NCBI RefSeq assembly: GCF_018494065.1
Contig: NZ_JABBFR010000004.1
Coordinates: 111,801-175,800, forward strand
Reading direction: 5' to 3'
DNA from: Rosenbergiella gaditana
GTDB taxonomy: Bacteria > Pseudomonadota > Gammaproteobacteria > Enterobacterales > Enterobacteriaceae
Length of the DNA stretch: 64,000 bases
Shown here one piece after another: positions 16,875 to 26,372 of this stretch. The notes under the pieces were generated by a model. The model worked only from the letters and a program-made list of their open reading frames with translations. It was not told where the DNA came from and did no database searches. Each line of letters starts with the position of its first letter. Within the stretch, counting starts at the first letter, position 1. A program made the translations under genes and the position numbers.

Positions 16875-17636
16875 ATGACCATATTTAAACAACACTATGG
16901 ACAGGGCGATCGATCACTTGTGCTACTACACGGATGGGGATTGAATTCACAAGTGTGGGATTTCATTTTAACGCCGCTCAGCGCTCATTTTTCAATTACG
17001 GTAATCGACTTACCCGGGTATGGTCGAAGCCAACCTTATGGCACATTGAGTCTCGACGCGATGGCCAGCAATATTGCACCGCATATCCCTTCGCAAAGTG
17101 TTGTACTCGGCTGGTCACTAGGAGGATTGGTTGCTGCGCAATTAGCGATCGACTTCAAAGATAAGGTCAAGCAGCTCATTTTTGTTGCCTCTTCTCCCTG
17201 TTTTAGCGAAAGGGATCAGTGGCCTGGGATAACGCCACAAGTCCTAGATAATTTTCAAACACAATTAGCGACCGATTTTCGCCGAACTATTGAGCGATTT
17301 ATCGCCTTACAAAGTTTGGGCACCGCGAATGCCTCGCTGAATACAAAAATACTAAAGCAGGCGATTATCAATCAGCCTCAAGCCTCATTAGCCGTATTAA
17401 ATCAGGGGCTCAAGATCCTACAGTACGATGATTTACGTGAAAAACTCTGTGCGATAGAAGCGCCAACACTACGAATTTACGGAGCGTTGGATAGCCTAGT
17501 GCCTCGAAGAAGTATTCCCCTGACGGATAGATTGTGGCCAGCCAGTCAATCTGCGGTGATTGAACACGCAGCCCATGCACCATTCATTTCTCATCCTGAC
17601 GAATTTTGCGAGGCAATTATTAAATTTACCTATTAG
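16875..17636 (+). CDS. bioH: Pimeloyl-ACP methyl ester carboxylesterase BioH
   Basis: BioH hydrolyses pimeloyl-ACP methyl ester to pimeloyl-ACP, ending the disguised fatty-acid route to the biotin precursor. The 253-residue alpha/beta hydrolase has the nucleophile Ser81 in GWSLGG, Asp206 in GALDSLVPR and His234 in HAAHAPFISHP, a complete triad close to E. coli Ser82/Asp207/His235. The oxyanion motif HGWG lies at residues 19-22. A 14-bp perfect palindrome (17657-17670) follows the gene. Confidence 0.95.
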   Translation: MTIFKQHYGQGDRSLVLLHGWGLNSQVWDFILTPLSAHFSITVIDLPGYGRSQPYGTLSLDAMASNIAPHIPSQSVVLGWSLGGLVAAQLAIDFKDKVKQLIFVASSPCFSERDQWPGITPQVLDNFQTQLATDFRRTIERFIALQSLGTANASLNTKILKQAIINQPQASLAVLNQGLKILQYDDLREKLCAIEAPTLRIYGALDSLVPRRSIPLTDRLWPASQSAVIEHAAHAPFISHPDEFCEAIIKFTY

Positions 17637-17711
17637 CATAATCGCCCACTAGAGTTAAAGAGTACTCTTTTGCAGTATCGCGGCGACTAAGAATCAAATG
17701 AGGGGAAAATG

Positions 17712-18008
17712 ATGCAACCATTAATCAATGTTATTGCTTACATTACGGCAAAACCTGGGAATGAAGGGGTTGTTGAACGTGCGCTCAAAGCGGCAGAGCA
17801 GGCGGTACAAGCTGAGGCAGGTTGTCAATCATACGTGTTAACTCAGGATACTCAGCAACCGCGACGTTATGTCATGTTGGAATGCTGGAGCAGTCAAGAA
17901 GCGCTTGATACGCATATGCAGCAACCTGCGTTTAAAAAGCTTCTCGCTGAGATTGATGGATTCGCTGAACTTGAAGTCGTGGTAACGAAAACGCTTGGTA
18001 GGTTGTAA
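17712..18008 (+). CDS. Putative antibiotic biosynthesis monooxygenase (ABM) domain protein
   Basis: A 98- or 99-residue protein with a single ABM (dimeric alpha-beta barrel) domain, recognised by the INVIAYITAKPGNEGVVERAL start, the central GCQSYVLTQDTQ and YVMLECWSSQEALDTHMQ stretches. Relatives include YgiN-type quinol monooxygenases and many proteins of unknown substrate; no cofactor site is expected, and the substrate here cannot be told. ATG codons at 17709 and 17712 are both possible; AGGGG sits six bases before the second. E. coli has feoABC at this place, between bioH and yhgF. Confidence 0.8.
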   Translation: MQPLINVIAYITAKPGNEGVVERALKAAEQAVQAEAGCQSYVLTQDTQQPRRYVMLECWSSQEALDTHMQQPAFKKLLAEIDGFAELEVVVTKTLGRL

Positions 18009-18011
18009 AAG

Positions 18012-18041
18012 TATCAATCCTGCCCGAAGGCAGGATTGATA
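18012..18041. terminator. Bidirectional terminator between the ABM gene and tex
   Basis: A 13-bp perfect stem TATCAATCCTGCC / GGCAGGATTGATA closes on a CGAA loop between convergent genes. On the minus strand it is followed by CTTTTAC, serving tex; the plus-strand side has TACGGCTACTTTTT. Confidence 0.85.
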
Positions 18042-18046
18042 TACGG

Positions 18047-20356
18047 CTACTTTTTCTTAAACGCCGCAGCGAGTGCATCGCCCATCGCGCTGTTACCTTG
18101 CGTTGAGATTTGCTTTGTTGGTTGGCGAGCTTGCTTAGGTGAAGCTTTCTCAGGGGCTGCGCTACGGCGGGATTGTGTTTCACCCGGTTGTTCATCGAGG
18201 CGCATGGTTAATGCGATACGCTTTCTCCCATTATCGACTTCGAGTACCTTTACTTTGACGATTTCGCCCGTTTTAATCACCTCGTGTGGATCGCTGACAA
18301 AGCGGTTAGCTAATGAAGAGATATGGACTAATCCGTCTTGATGGACACCTATATCAACAAATGCCCCGAAATTAGTAACGTTGGTGACAGTTCCCTCTAG
18401 AATTAAGCCTGGAGTGAGGTCATCCATCGTTTCAATGCCTTCCGCAAAGGTAGCTGTCTTGAATTCCGGACGGGGGTCGCGACCCGGCTTCTCAAGTTCT
18501 TTGAGAATATCGGTGACTGTTGGTAGCCCAAATCGCTCGTCAGTGAACTGTGAGGCGGATAAGGCACGAATAGCAGTACTGTTACCCATCAGTGATGCGA
18601 GTTGCTCATGAGTTTGCGCAATGATCCGCTCAACCACAGGATAAGCTTCAGGGTGTACCGTCGAAGCATCTAAGGGGTTATCACCTTGGTTAATCCTTAA
18701 AAACCCAGCACACTGCTCAAAGGCCTTGGGACCGAGTCGAGCAACTTTGAGGAGCTGCTTTCGGTTCATAAAACGACCGTTATCATCGCGCCATTGAACA
18801 ATATTTTGTGCGATCATACTGCTCAAACCGGCGACGCGAGTCAACAGAGGGACCGAAGCGGTATTAAGGTCGACACCAACGGCGTTAACACAGTCTTCGA
18901 CCACCGTATCCAGTTTCTTGGCTAATTGGGTCTGGCTAACGTCATGTTGATATTGGCCGACACCGATAGATTTAGGATCGATTTTCACTAATTCTGCCAG
19001 AGGATCTTGAAGTCTTCGTGCAATGGAGACTGCACCCCGTAGTGAAACATCTAGGCTTGGAAATTCTAGCGCTGCACGTTCAGAGGCTGAATAGACGGAT
19101 GCTCCGGCTTCACTGACGATCACTTTCTCGGCTTTAACATCGGGGAACTGTTTTTTGAGTTCAACAAAGAAGCGCTCAGTTTCCCGTGAGCCGGTACCGT
19201 TACCGATCGCTACTAATTCGACGTTATGCCGTTGGCAGAGCATCGCTACCGCCGTAGCAGCTTTAGCGGCTTGACCGGTATGAGGATAAACGGTGTCGGT
19301 CGTGACTAATTTACCTGTAGCATCCACCACTGCCACTTTTACGCCGGTTCGTAATCCTGGATCAAGCCCCATAGTCGCACGCATCCCCGCAGGGGCGGCC
19401 ATCAACAGTGCATTAAGATTACGTGCGAAGACATCAATCGCTTCGAGTTCGGCCTGTTCACGTAGCGATCCCATCAGTTCCGTTTCTAAGTGCAATAGCA
19501 CTTTTATTTTCCATGTCCAACTAATCACTGACTTACGCCAGGTATCACTTGGCGCACTGGCGATGCGGACTTGAAGGTGTTCGCTGATTAACGTTTCGCC
19601 GTAACTCTCTTTCGGGGTCTCCTCGCTATGAGGATCAGGATTCAGTGACAGCTGTAGAATACCTTCATTACGACCTCGAAGCATTGCGAGCGCTCGGTGG
19701 GAAGGCGTTGTAGCAAGGAGTTCATGATGATCGAAGTAATCGCGAAATTTTGCCCCTTCAGCTTCTTTTCCTACTGCCACTTTTGAGACTAGATGCGCAT
19801 TTTTCCAAAGGTATTGCCGTACTTTAGCGAGCAAAGAGGCATCTTCAGCAAATCTCTCCATCAAAATATAGCGAGCGCCATCTAATGCGCCACGCGTATC
19901 GGCAATACCGGTATCGGCGTTAACAAACTCGGCTGCAGTCGCTTCAGGATCGAGCTGAGGGGATGTCCACAACTTATCCGCCAAGGGCTGAAGACCCGCT
20001 TCGATCGCGATTTGCCCACGAGTACGACGCTTAGGTTTATAAGGCAAATAGAGATCTTCAAGTTCAGTTTTACTTAACACGGATTCGATAGACTGGGCGA
20101 GTTCGTCGGTTAACTTTCCTTGTTCTGAAATGGAGTTAAGGATAGTACGTCGACGCTCATCAAGTTCCCGTAGGTAGGTCAAACGTGTTTCTAATTGACG
20201 AAGTTGGGTATCATCCAGCCCACCAGTAACTTCCTTACGGTAGCGGGCAACAAAAGGGACAGTGTTACCTTCGTCAAAAAGTTTTATCGTGGCATCAACT
20301 TGTTCGATGCGGACCTGAAGTTCGTTAGCAATGATCTGACTTAGCGGCTTTTTCAT
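18047..20356 (-). CDS. tex: RNA-binding transcription accessory protein Tex (YhgF)
   Basis: Tex is a cytosolic nucleic-acid-binding protein related to eukaryotic Spt6, needed for fitness and toxin expression in some pathogens; its exact role is unsettled. The 769-residue protein shows an N-terminal helical Tex domain (1-190), an YqgF-homologous RNase H-like fold starting near residue 328 ([17 protein letters not shown]), helix-hairpin-helix repeats around 500-560, and a C-terminal S1 RNA-binding domain near 648-720 ([20 protein letters not shown]). Length agrees with E. coli YhgF. Confidence 0.95.
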   Translation of the reverse strand: MKKPLSQIIANELQVRIEQVDATIKLFDEGNTVPFVARYRKEVTGGLDDTQLRQLETRLTYLRELDERRRTILNSISEQGKLTDELAQSIESVLSKTELEDLYLPYKPKRRTRGQIAIEAGLQPLADKLWTSPQLDPEATAAEFVNADTGIADTRGALDGARYILMERFAEDASLLAKVRQYLWKNAHLVSKVAVGKEAEGAKFRDYFDHHELLATTPSHRALAMLRGRNEGILQLSLNPDPHSEETPKESYGETLISEHLQVRIASAPSDTWRKSVISWTWKIKVLLHLETELMGSLREQAELEAIDVFARNLNALLMAAPAGMRATMGLDPGLRTGVKVAVVDATGKLVTTDTVYPHTGQAAKAATAVAMLCQRHNVELVAIGNGTGSRETERFFVELKKQFPDVKAEKVIVSEAGASVYSASERAALEFPSLDVSLRGAVSIARRLQDPLAELVKIDPKSIGVGQYQHDVSQTQLAKKLDTVVEDCVNAVGVDLNTASVPLLTRVAGLSSMIAQNIVQWRDDNGRFMNRKQLLKVARLGPKAFEQCAGFLRINQGDNPLDASTVHPEAYPVVERIIAQTHEQLASLMGNSTAIRALSASQFTDERFGLPTVTDILKELEKPGRDPRPEFKTATFAEGIETMDDLTPGLILEGTVTNVTNFGAFVDIGVHQDGLVHISSLANRFVSDPHEVIKTGEIVKVKVLEVDNGRKRIALTMRLDEQPGETQSRRSAAPEKASPKQARQPTKQISTQGNSAMGDALAAAFKKK

Positions 20357-20438
20357 TGTGGCTCGTAGCTTTTAAGGAGGTAAATTTTCTGACAGTTATA
20401 CGGAGATGCTCTTTGAATTTCCAGTCTAGGTGATCAGA

Positions 20439-20930
20439 TTAAGGATTTTCCTGAGGTGGGCCGAGATAACGGATATCATTGACGTACCATACGGCTGGTC
20501 CTGATGGTGTCTGGACGGTAGCGCTATCGCCAACTTCTTTTTTCAGCAATGCTCTAGCCATGGGCGAGTCGATCGAGATATAGTCATTACGACCAAAGAT
20601 CTCGTCGTAACCAACAATCCGAAAGGCGAGGATTTCCCCGTCATCATTTTCAATTTCCACTTGTGCACCAAAGAAAATTTTACCCTCTTGTTGAGGGGAA
20701 TAGTCCACAATACGTAACGATTCAAGGCTCTTACGTAGATAACGGACTCGGCGATCAATCTCTCTTAAACGCTTTTTGTTATATTGGTAATCAGCATTTT
20801 CACTGCGATCGCCCAAACTGGCAGCCCAAGTCACTTTTTTCGTTACTTCAGGACGCTCTTCTCGCCAGAGTTGGTCGAGCTCTTGTTTTAACTTGTTGTA
20901 GCCTTCACGAGTGATAAGTTGGGTTTTCAC
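20439..20930 (-). CDS. greB: Transcript cleavage factor GreB
   Basis: GreB binds the secondary channel of RNA polymerase and stimulates cleavage of backtracked RNA. The 163-residue protein has the N-terminal coiled coil with the catalytic acidic tip in SLGDRSENADYQ and the C-terminal FKBP-like domain with YDEIFGR and SPMARALLKKEVGD. A GTG at 20930 is chosen: GAGGA lies seven bases upstream and the product starts (M)KTQLITREGY, as E. coli MKTPLVTREGY. A further GTG at 20948 would add six residues. Divergent from ompR. Confidence 0.95.
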   Translation of the reverse strand: MKTQLITREGYNKLKQELDQLWREERPEVTKKVTWAASLGDRSENADYQYNKKRLREIDRRVRYLRKSLESLRIVDYSPQQEGKIFFGAQVEIENDDGEILAFRIVGYDEIFGRNDYISIDSPMARALLKKEVGDSATVQTPSGPAVWYVNDIRYLGPPQENP

Positions 20931-21091
20931 ATTATTGTCCTCTATCACCTATAGTTAGATCTTTACTTAACGTACTGTTAAATATGCTTTGTAACAATTT
21001 CAGTAAGAATATAAACCAATAAAATTTGTCACTGTAAGCATTATTTTTAAAAATAGCATAGCTGGCGATAATGCCTTTGGGAGTCATTAGA

Positions 21092-21811
21092 ATGCAGGAA
21101 AATTACAAAGTTTTAGTTGTCGATGACGATATGCGTTTACGGGCATTGCTTGAAAGGTATCTCACTGAGCAAGGTTTCCAAGTGCGCAGCGTAGCGAACG
21201 CCGAACAAATGGACCGTTTGTTAACCCGTGAATCTTTTCATCTGATGGTACTCGACTTGATGTTACCTGGGGAGGACGGACTATCAATCTGCCGTCGCTT
21301 GCGTAGCCAGAGTAACCCAATGCCGATTATTATGGTTACGGCAAAGGGCGAAGAAGTCGATAGGATTGTTGGGTTAGAAATCGGTGCCGATGATTATATT
21401 CCTAAGCCGTTTAATCCACGTGAATTACTGGCACGTATCCGCGCAGTCTTACGTCGTCAAGCGAATGAGCTGCCTGGCGCACCGTCTCAAGAAGAGGCAG
21501 TGATCACCTTTGGTAAGTTTAAGCTTAATCTGGGTACGCGCGAAATGTTTCGTGAAGACGAGCCTATGCCACTGACCAGTGGTGAATTTGCAGTACTTAA
21601 GGCATTAGTCAGTCATCCTCGTGAGCCGCTCTCTCGTGATAAACTTATGAATTTAGCGAGGGGGCGTGAATACAGTGCCATGGAACGTTCCATTGATGTG
21701 CAGATTTCACGACTAAGAAGAATGGTTGAAGAAGATCCGGCTCACCCCCGTTATATTCAAACGGTCTGGGGCCTAGGCTATGTCTTTGTTCCCGATGGCA
21801 GTAAAGCATGA
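21092..21811 (+). CDS. ompR: Osmoregulatory response regulator OmpR
   Basis: OmpR is the response regulator that, phosphorylated by EnvZ, controls porin genes. The 239-residue protein has a receiver domain (1-120) with the phosphoacceptor Asp55 in [10 protein letters not shown], acidic pocket Asp11-Asp12 and Lys105 in PKPFNP, and a winged-helix DNA-binding domain (about 135-239). It differs from E. coli OmpR at only a few residues (for example Val8 and Thr in AVITFGK). Start at 21092 gives MQENYK as in E. coli; upstream in-frame codons at 21071 are not needed. Its stop overlaps the envZ start. Confidence 0.98.
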   Translation: MQENYKVLVVDDDMRLRALLERYLTEQGFQVRSVANAEQMDRLLTRESFHLMVLDLMLPGEDGLSICRRLRSQSNPMPIIMVTAKGEEVDRIVGLEIGADDYIPKPFNPRELLARIRAVLRRQANELPGAPSQEEAVITFGKFKLNLGTREMFREDEPMPLTSGEFAVLKALVSHPREPLSRDKLMNLARGREYSAMERSIDVQISRLRRMVEEDPAHPRYIQTVWGLGYVFVPDGSKA

Positions 21812-23160
21812 AGAAATTTCGCTTCTCCCCGCGCAGCTCCTTTGCGCGGATGTTGCTACTGATTGTTTCACTTCTCTTTGTGAGTTTGGTGACCACTTAT
21901 CTAGTGGTCCTTAACTTTGCGATCTTACCCAGCTTACAGCAGTTTAATAAGGTTCTGGCTTATGAAGTTAGAATGCTAATGACTGACAAGCTTCAGCTTG
22001 AAGACGGTACTCAGCTAGAGGTACCTCCGGCCTTTAGGCGGGAAATCTATCGTGAGTTAGGGATTTCGCTCTATACTAACTCTGCCGCAGAAGAAAGCGG
22101 GTTACGTTGGGCGCAACATTACAAGTTTTTAAGCGAACAGATGGCACACCAGCTCGGTGGTCCGACTGATGTTCGTGTTGAAGTGAATAAGAAAACCCCT
22201 GTGGTGTGGTTAAAGACTTGGCTATCCCCGGATATCTGGGTCAGAGTCCCGCTTACCGAAATTCATCAGGGCGACTTTTCACCGCTATTCCGTTATACCT
22301 TAATGATTATGTTATTGGCTATAGTGGGCGCTTGGTTATTCATTCGCATGCAGAACCGCCCACTCGTGGCGCTTGAACATGCGGCTTTACAGGTAGGTAG
22401 AGGCCAAATCCCGCCACCACTGAGAGAATATGGCGCATCAGAAGTCCGATCGGTAACGAGAGCCTTCAATCAAATGGCCTCGGGTGTTAAGCAACTATCG
22501 GATGACCGGACCCTGTTGATGGCCGGAGTGAGTCATGATCTGCGTACCCCCTTAACCCGAATTCGCTTAGCGACGGAGATGATTGGTGCAGATGAACAAT
22601 ATCTTGCTGATTCTATTAATAAAGATATTGAAGAGTGTAATGCCATAATAGAACAGTTTATTGACTATCTACGTACGGGCCAAGAAATTCAAAAAGAGCG
22701 AGTTGATCTCAATACTGTATTGGGTGAAGTGGTTGCGGCGGAAAGTGGTTACGAACGAGAAATCGATAATCAAGTAATGAGTAACGAGCTATTACTTGAT
22801 ATTAATCCACTTGGCATTAAACGAGCCGTGGCTAATATGGTTGTCAATGCTGCCCGTTATGGAAATGGTTGGATTCGAGTGAGCAGCGGGCGTGAGCTTG
22901 ATCGTGCTTGGTTCCAAGTCGAAGATGATGGCCCAGGTATCGATAAAGAGCAGATCGCACATCTTTTACAACCCTTCGTAAGGGGAGATAGTGCCAGAAC
23001 GACTAGCGGTACGGGATTAGGGTTGGCGATAGTGCAGCGAATTATTGATGCGCATCAGGGAGAGCTTAGTTTTGATACGAGTGAAAAAGGCGGCCTTAAG
23101 ATTAGAGCATGGCTGCCTTTACCTTCCAGCAAACAACCAGCGGTAAGTGAGAGCGCTTAA
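21808..23160 (+). CDS. envZ: Osmosensor histidine kinase EnvZ
   Basis: EnvZ is the inner-membrane kinase/phosphatase for OmpR. The 450-residue protein has TM1 near 15-40, a periplasmic domain, TM2 near 162-180, a HAMP linker, the phosphoacceptor His243 in [13 protein letters not shown] and a HATPase domain with N box ([11 protein letters not shown]), G1 (VEDDGPGI) and G2 (GTGLGLAIV). Length and the position of His243 are the same as in E. coli. Start overlaps the ompR stop by 4 bp (ATGA), so the two are translationally coupled. Confidence 0.97.
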   Translation: MKKFRFSPRSSFARMLLLIVSLLFVSLVTTYLVVLNFAILPSLQQFNKVLAYEVRMLMTDKLQLEDGTQLEVPPAFRREIYRELGISLYTNSAAEESGLRWAQHYKFLSEQMAHQLGGPTDVRVEVNKKTPVVWLKTWLSPDIWVRVPLTEIHQGDFSPLFRYTLMIMLLAIVGAWLFIRMQNRPLVALEHAALQVGRGQIPPPLREYGASEVRSVTRAFNQMASGVKQLSDDRTLLMAGVSHDLRTPLTRIRLATEMIGADEQYLADSINKDIEECNAIIEQFIDYLRTGQEIQKERVDLNTVLGEVVAAESGYEREIDNQVMSNELLLDINPLGIKRAVANMVVNAARYGNGWIRVSSGRELDRAWFQVEDDGPGIDKEQIAHLLQPFVRGDSARTTSGTGLGLAIVQRIIDAHQGELSFDTSEKGGLKIRAWLPLPSSKQPAVSESA

Positions 23161-23164
23161 TGCC

Positions 23165-23197
23165 CCTCTCACCACCTACTCAGTGGGTGGTGAGAGG
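23165..23197. terminator. Bidirectional hairpin between envZ and pckA
   Basis: A 12-bp perfect stem CCTCTCACCACC / GGTGGTGAGAGG with a 9-base loop lies between the convergent stops. T tracts are weak on both sides. Confidence 0.75.
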
Positions 23198-23201
23198 ACG
23201 G

Positions 23202-24824
23202 TCACGAGTTAAGTTGCGGCCCAGCGCTGACTAAAGCTTTACCTGCTTCAGTATCAGTATAAGGCGTAAAATGGTTGATAAATTGCCGTGCCAGTTCTTC
23301 TGCTTTGGATTCCCATTCGAGTGAGTTGTTCCAACTGGATCTTGGATCGAGAATGGCCGGATCGATGCCTTGGATATGTTTGGGGAATTGTAAGTTAAAG
23401 AGAGGAAGGGTGTGGCATTCAGCGTGATCGAGTTCATCATGTAAAATGGCATTAATTAATTGGCGCGTGTCTTTTAATGAAAGGCGCTTTCCTTGTCCAT
23501 TCCATCCAGTATTCACTAAGTAAGCTTTCGCCCCACTGGCCTGCATCCGTTTTACTAAAACTTCGGCATAACGTGTCGGGTGTAGCGTCAAGAAAACGGC
23601 CCCAAAACAGGCGGAGAAAGTCGGGGTTGGCTGTTTTATGCCACGCTCTGTACCAGCCAATTTTGCCGTAAAACCCGATAAAAAATGATATTGAGTCTGC
23701 TCAGAGGTTAATCGCGATACTGGTGGGAAGATACCAAATGCGTCCGCTGTTAAGAAGATCACTTTTTTAGCGTGCCCAGCTTTCGAGATGGGGCGGACAA
23801 TATTATCAATATGGTTAATCGGGTAAGAAACACGGGTATTCTCGGTCTTACTGTCATCATTGAAATCAACGCTGCCATCACTATTAACGACAACATTTTC
23901 AAGTAATGCATTACGACGGATTGCTTTATAAATTTCAGGTTCAGCGGTTTCAGAAAGGTTAATCGTTTTTGCGTAGCACCCTCCCTCGAAATTGAAAACG
24001 CCATCATCGTCCCATCCATGCTCATCATCACCAATTAGCTGGCGTAGGGGATCGGTGGATAGGGTGGTTTTCCCTGTACCCGACAAGCCAAAGAACACCG
24101 CCACATCCCCCTCTTTACCCACGTTGGCAGAACAGTGCATTGACGCAATATTCTGTAGAGGCAATAAATAGTTCATGACTGAAAACATGCCTTTCTTCAT
24201 TTCACCGCCATACCACGTACCACCGATAAGCTGCATGCGTTCAGTGAGATTGAAGGCAACAAAGTTTTCCGAGTTAAGCCCCTGTTCACGCCACAAAGGG
24301 TTATGGCATTTTGAACCGTTCAGGACGACGAAATTTGGTTCAAAGACAGCCAACTCTTCAGCACTCGGGACGATAAACATATTGGTAACGAAATGGGCCT
24401 GCCAAGCAACTTCTGTAACGAACCTAACACTCAACCGTGTTTCTGGATTGGCGCCACAAAAGGCATCAACGACAAATAATCGCTTTTCTGAAAGCTGTTC
24501 ACATAACAGCCCTTTTAAGTGATCCCAAATTTGTGGGGAGAGAGGTTGGTTAGCATTTTTGGCGGCACTGGTGTCGTTCCACCATACTGTCTGCTCGGTG
24601 GTTGCATCACGGACGATATATTTATCTTTAGGCGAACGTCCCGTGAAAATTCCTGTATCGACCGCCACAGCACCAGATTGTGTTACAACTCCTCTTTCAA
24701 AGCCAACGAGGTCTGGTGATGTTTCTTCGGTAAAAAGCTGTTCATATGTGGGGTTATGGACAATTTCGGTAGAACCAGTGATCCCGATAGTACTCAGATC
24801 TGGAAGCGGGGGTGTAGCTGACAT
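23202..24824 (-). CDS. pckA: Phosphoenolpyruvate carboxykinase (ATP) PckA
   Basis: PckA converts oxaloacetate to phosphoenolpyruvate with ATP, the entry to gluconeogenesis. The 540-residue protein has the PEPCK motifs [16 protein letters not shown] (near 60-75), [15 protein letters not shown] with the metal-binding Lys, the kinase-1a P-loop [12 protein letters not shown] and the following [18 protein letters not shown] segment. The ATG at 24824 has GGAG nine bases upstream; the TTG three codons earlier abuts that site and is rejected. A hairpin separates it from envZ, and 192 bp of promoter region from hslO. Confidence 0.96.
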   Translation of the reverse strand: MSATPPLPDLSTIGITGSTEIVHNPTYEQLFTEETSPDLVGFERGVVTQSGAVAVDTGIFTGRSPKDKYIVRDATTEQTVWWNDTSAAKNANQPLSPQIWDHLKGLLCEQLSEKRLFVVDAFCGANPETRLSVRFVTEVAWQAHFVTNMFIVPSAEELAVFEPNFVVLNGSKCHNPLWREQGLNSENFVAFNLTERMQLIGGTWYGGEMKKGMFSVMNYLLPLQNIASMHCSANVGKEGDVAVFFGLSGTGKTTLSTDPLRQLIGDDEHGWDDDGVFNFEGGCYAKTINLSETAEPEIYKAIRRNALLENVVVNSDGSVDFNDDSKTENTRVSYPINHIDNIVRPISKAGHAKKVIFLTADAFGIFPPVSRLTSEQTQYHFLSGFTAKLAGTERGIKQPTPTFSACFGAVFLTLHPTRYAEVLVKRMQASGAKAYLVNTGWNGQGKRLSLKDTRQLINAILHDELDHAECHTLPLFNLQFPKHIQGIDPAILDPRSSWNNSLEWESKAEELARQFINHFTPYTDTEAGKALVSAGPQLNS

Positions 24825-25016
24825 GAATCGCAACTCCTTCGATAAAAAAGTGGCTTAGCAAAAATACGTCAATGTCAGAAAAGTGTACCCTGAATCGTCG
24901 GGGGGGAAAGCAGAGAGGGACTAAAGTGTGAGCAGAGTTAAATTACTACTTAAAAAAGAGAAACATTCTCGCGAAGCTAGCTAAAGCAAGCGGGGATAAA
25001 CCCCGCTGCAACCTCA

Positions 25017-25883
25017 CTAATGAATTGAGGCATTACTTAACGGTACATCATTACGAATATTGGCAACATCTACGGCATCATATAAATAGTGGCTACCGCA
25101 GTAATCACAATGCATATCGATTTTTCCGTCTTCAGCTAAAATCGCGTCAATTTCCTCTACCGAAACGGTCTTTAAAACTTCTCCGCAGCGCTGTCTAGAG
25201 CAACTACATTTAAATTGTACCGGTTGCGGATCATAAACAGTCACTTCTTCCTGGTGGAATAGGCGCCACAAAACATCGTTCGCGGGTAGGCTTATAAGCT
25301 CTTCTTCCGTTACGGTTGTAGCAAGTGTTGTGAGATGGGTAAGTGCTTCACTATCTTTATCCTCGCTAGGTAACACTTGCAGCAAGATACCGGCTGCACC
25401 TTTTGTATTATTTCGAATGACTAACCGTGTCGGTAGCTGTTCTGAACGTAAGAAATACTCTTCGATGCACTCTGCAAAAGTAGGTTTTTCTAACGCAACA
25501 ATACCTTGGTAACGTTCACCTTTAGCGGGGGTGATGGTGATGACCAAGTAACCTTGGCCTAGCATTTGAGCGAGCGTAGCATTGTCATCAATCTCCGCAC
25601 GCACACGAGCAACACCTCGTAACTCTTGTTTATCATTACCATTGATCACCGCCATTGCTAATGGACCATCACCTTGTAATTGTACAGTGATATCGCCCTC
25701 AAATTTTAGCGTAGCCGTCATTAAGCTTGTCGTGACCAACATCTCTGCCATCAGTTTTTTTACCGCGGCAGGGTAGTCATGACCTTCAAGGATAGCTTGT
25801 AGTGTATGGCTGACATTAACCAGTTCGCCACGAACGGCGGCATCAGCAAATAAATAACGGTGAAGTTGATCTTGAACGGACAT
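25017..25883 (-). CDS. hslO: Redox-regulated holdase chaperone Hsp33 (HslO)
   Basis: Hsp33 is a cytosolic chaperone that is off when reduced and zinc-bound, and on after oxidation by peroxide or bleach with heat unfolding. The 288-residue protein has the N-terminal substrate-binding domain (about 1-175) and the C-terminal redox switch with Cys226-x-Cys228 in [10 protein letters not shown] and Cys259-x-x-Cys262 in HCDYCG; an extra Cys233 is also found in E. coli. The hairpin AGCGGGG / CCCCGCT at 24989-25007 lies just past its stop. Upstream hslR is 21 bp away. Confidence 0.97.
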   Translation of the reverse strand: MSVQDQLHRYLFADAAVRGELVNVSHTLQAILEGHDYPAAVKKLMAEMLVTTSLMTATLKFEGDITVQLQGDGPLAMAVINGNDKQELRGVARVRAEIDDNATLAQMLGQGYLVITITPAKGERYQGIVALEKPTFAECIEEYFLRSEQLPTRLVIRNNTKGAAGILLQVLPSEDKDSEALTHLTTLATTVTEEELISLPANDVLWRLFHQEEVTVYDPQPVQFKCSCSRQRCGEVLKTVSVEEIDAILAEDGKIDMHCDYCGSHYLYDAVDVANIRNDVPLSNASIH

Positions 25884-25904
25884 TATTTTCTCTTTAGGGC
25901 GTGT

Positions 25905-26315
25905 TTATTCGCCCGTTATCTTAAATTTAATTAAATCACGGCGCTCTTTTTTATCAGGGCGACGGTCGGGATGTGGCATCGTTAATGCGTTCATTTTCCG
26001 TGCCTGTGCGATCGATTCGCGCTTGGTAATGCTCTCTTCAGTTTCCTGATAGAGTCGCTCAGCTTCGGGTGCGCTACGGCGATGTTCGCTAAGAGATACG
26101 ACGATGACGGTACGCAGATCATTACCCTGTCTGACTTGTACCTGGGCGCCAGGTTCCACCCATTTACTGGGTTTGCTCCGTTGGCCATTATACTGAACTT
26201 TCCCTCCCTCGATCATCTCTCTGGCAACCGCTCGCGTTTTATAAAATCGCGCAGCCCAAAGCCATTTATCGAGTCTTACTTTATCGAGTGCAGGATGTGT
26301 TTGGGTCGTTTGCAT
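25905..26315 (-). CDS. hslR: Ribosome-associated heat-shock protein Hsp15 (HslR)
   Basis: Hsp15 binds stalled 50S subunits that carry a nascent peptidyl-tRNA and helps recycle them. The 136-residue protein has an S4 RNA-binding domain (residues 12-70, RLDKWLWAARFYKTRAVAREM then GGKVQYNG) and a basic C-terminal tail. The length matches the family (133 in E. coli). It is followed by hslO in one operon; E. coli also has yrfG before it, which is missing here. No sigma-32 promoter could be read with confidence upstream. Confidence 0.96.
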   Translation of the reverse strand: MQTTQTHPALDKVRLDKWLWAARFYKTRAVAREMIEGGKVQYNGQRSKPSKWVEPGAQVQVRQGNDLRTVIVVSLSEHRRSAPEAERLYQETEESITKRESIAQARKMNALTMPHPDRRPDKKERRDLIKFKITGE

Positions 26316-26372
26316 CTGTGCCTCCTAGAGACAAACTAGCATAAGCTTAGCAGCAAGACTTAACCTTAACCA

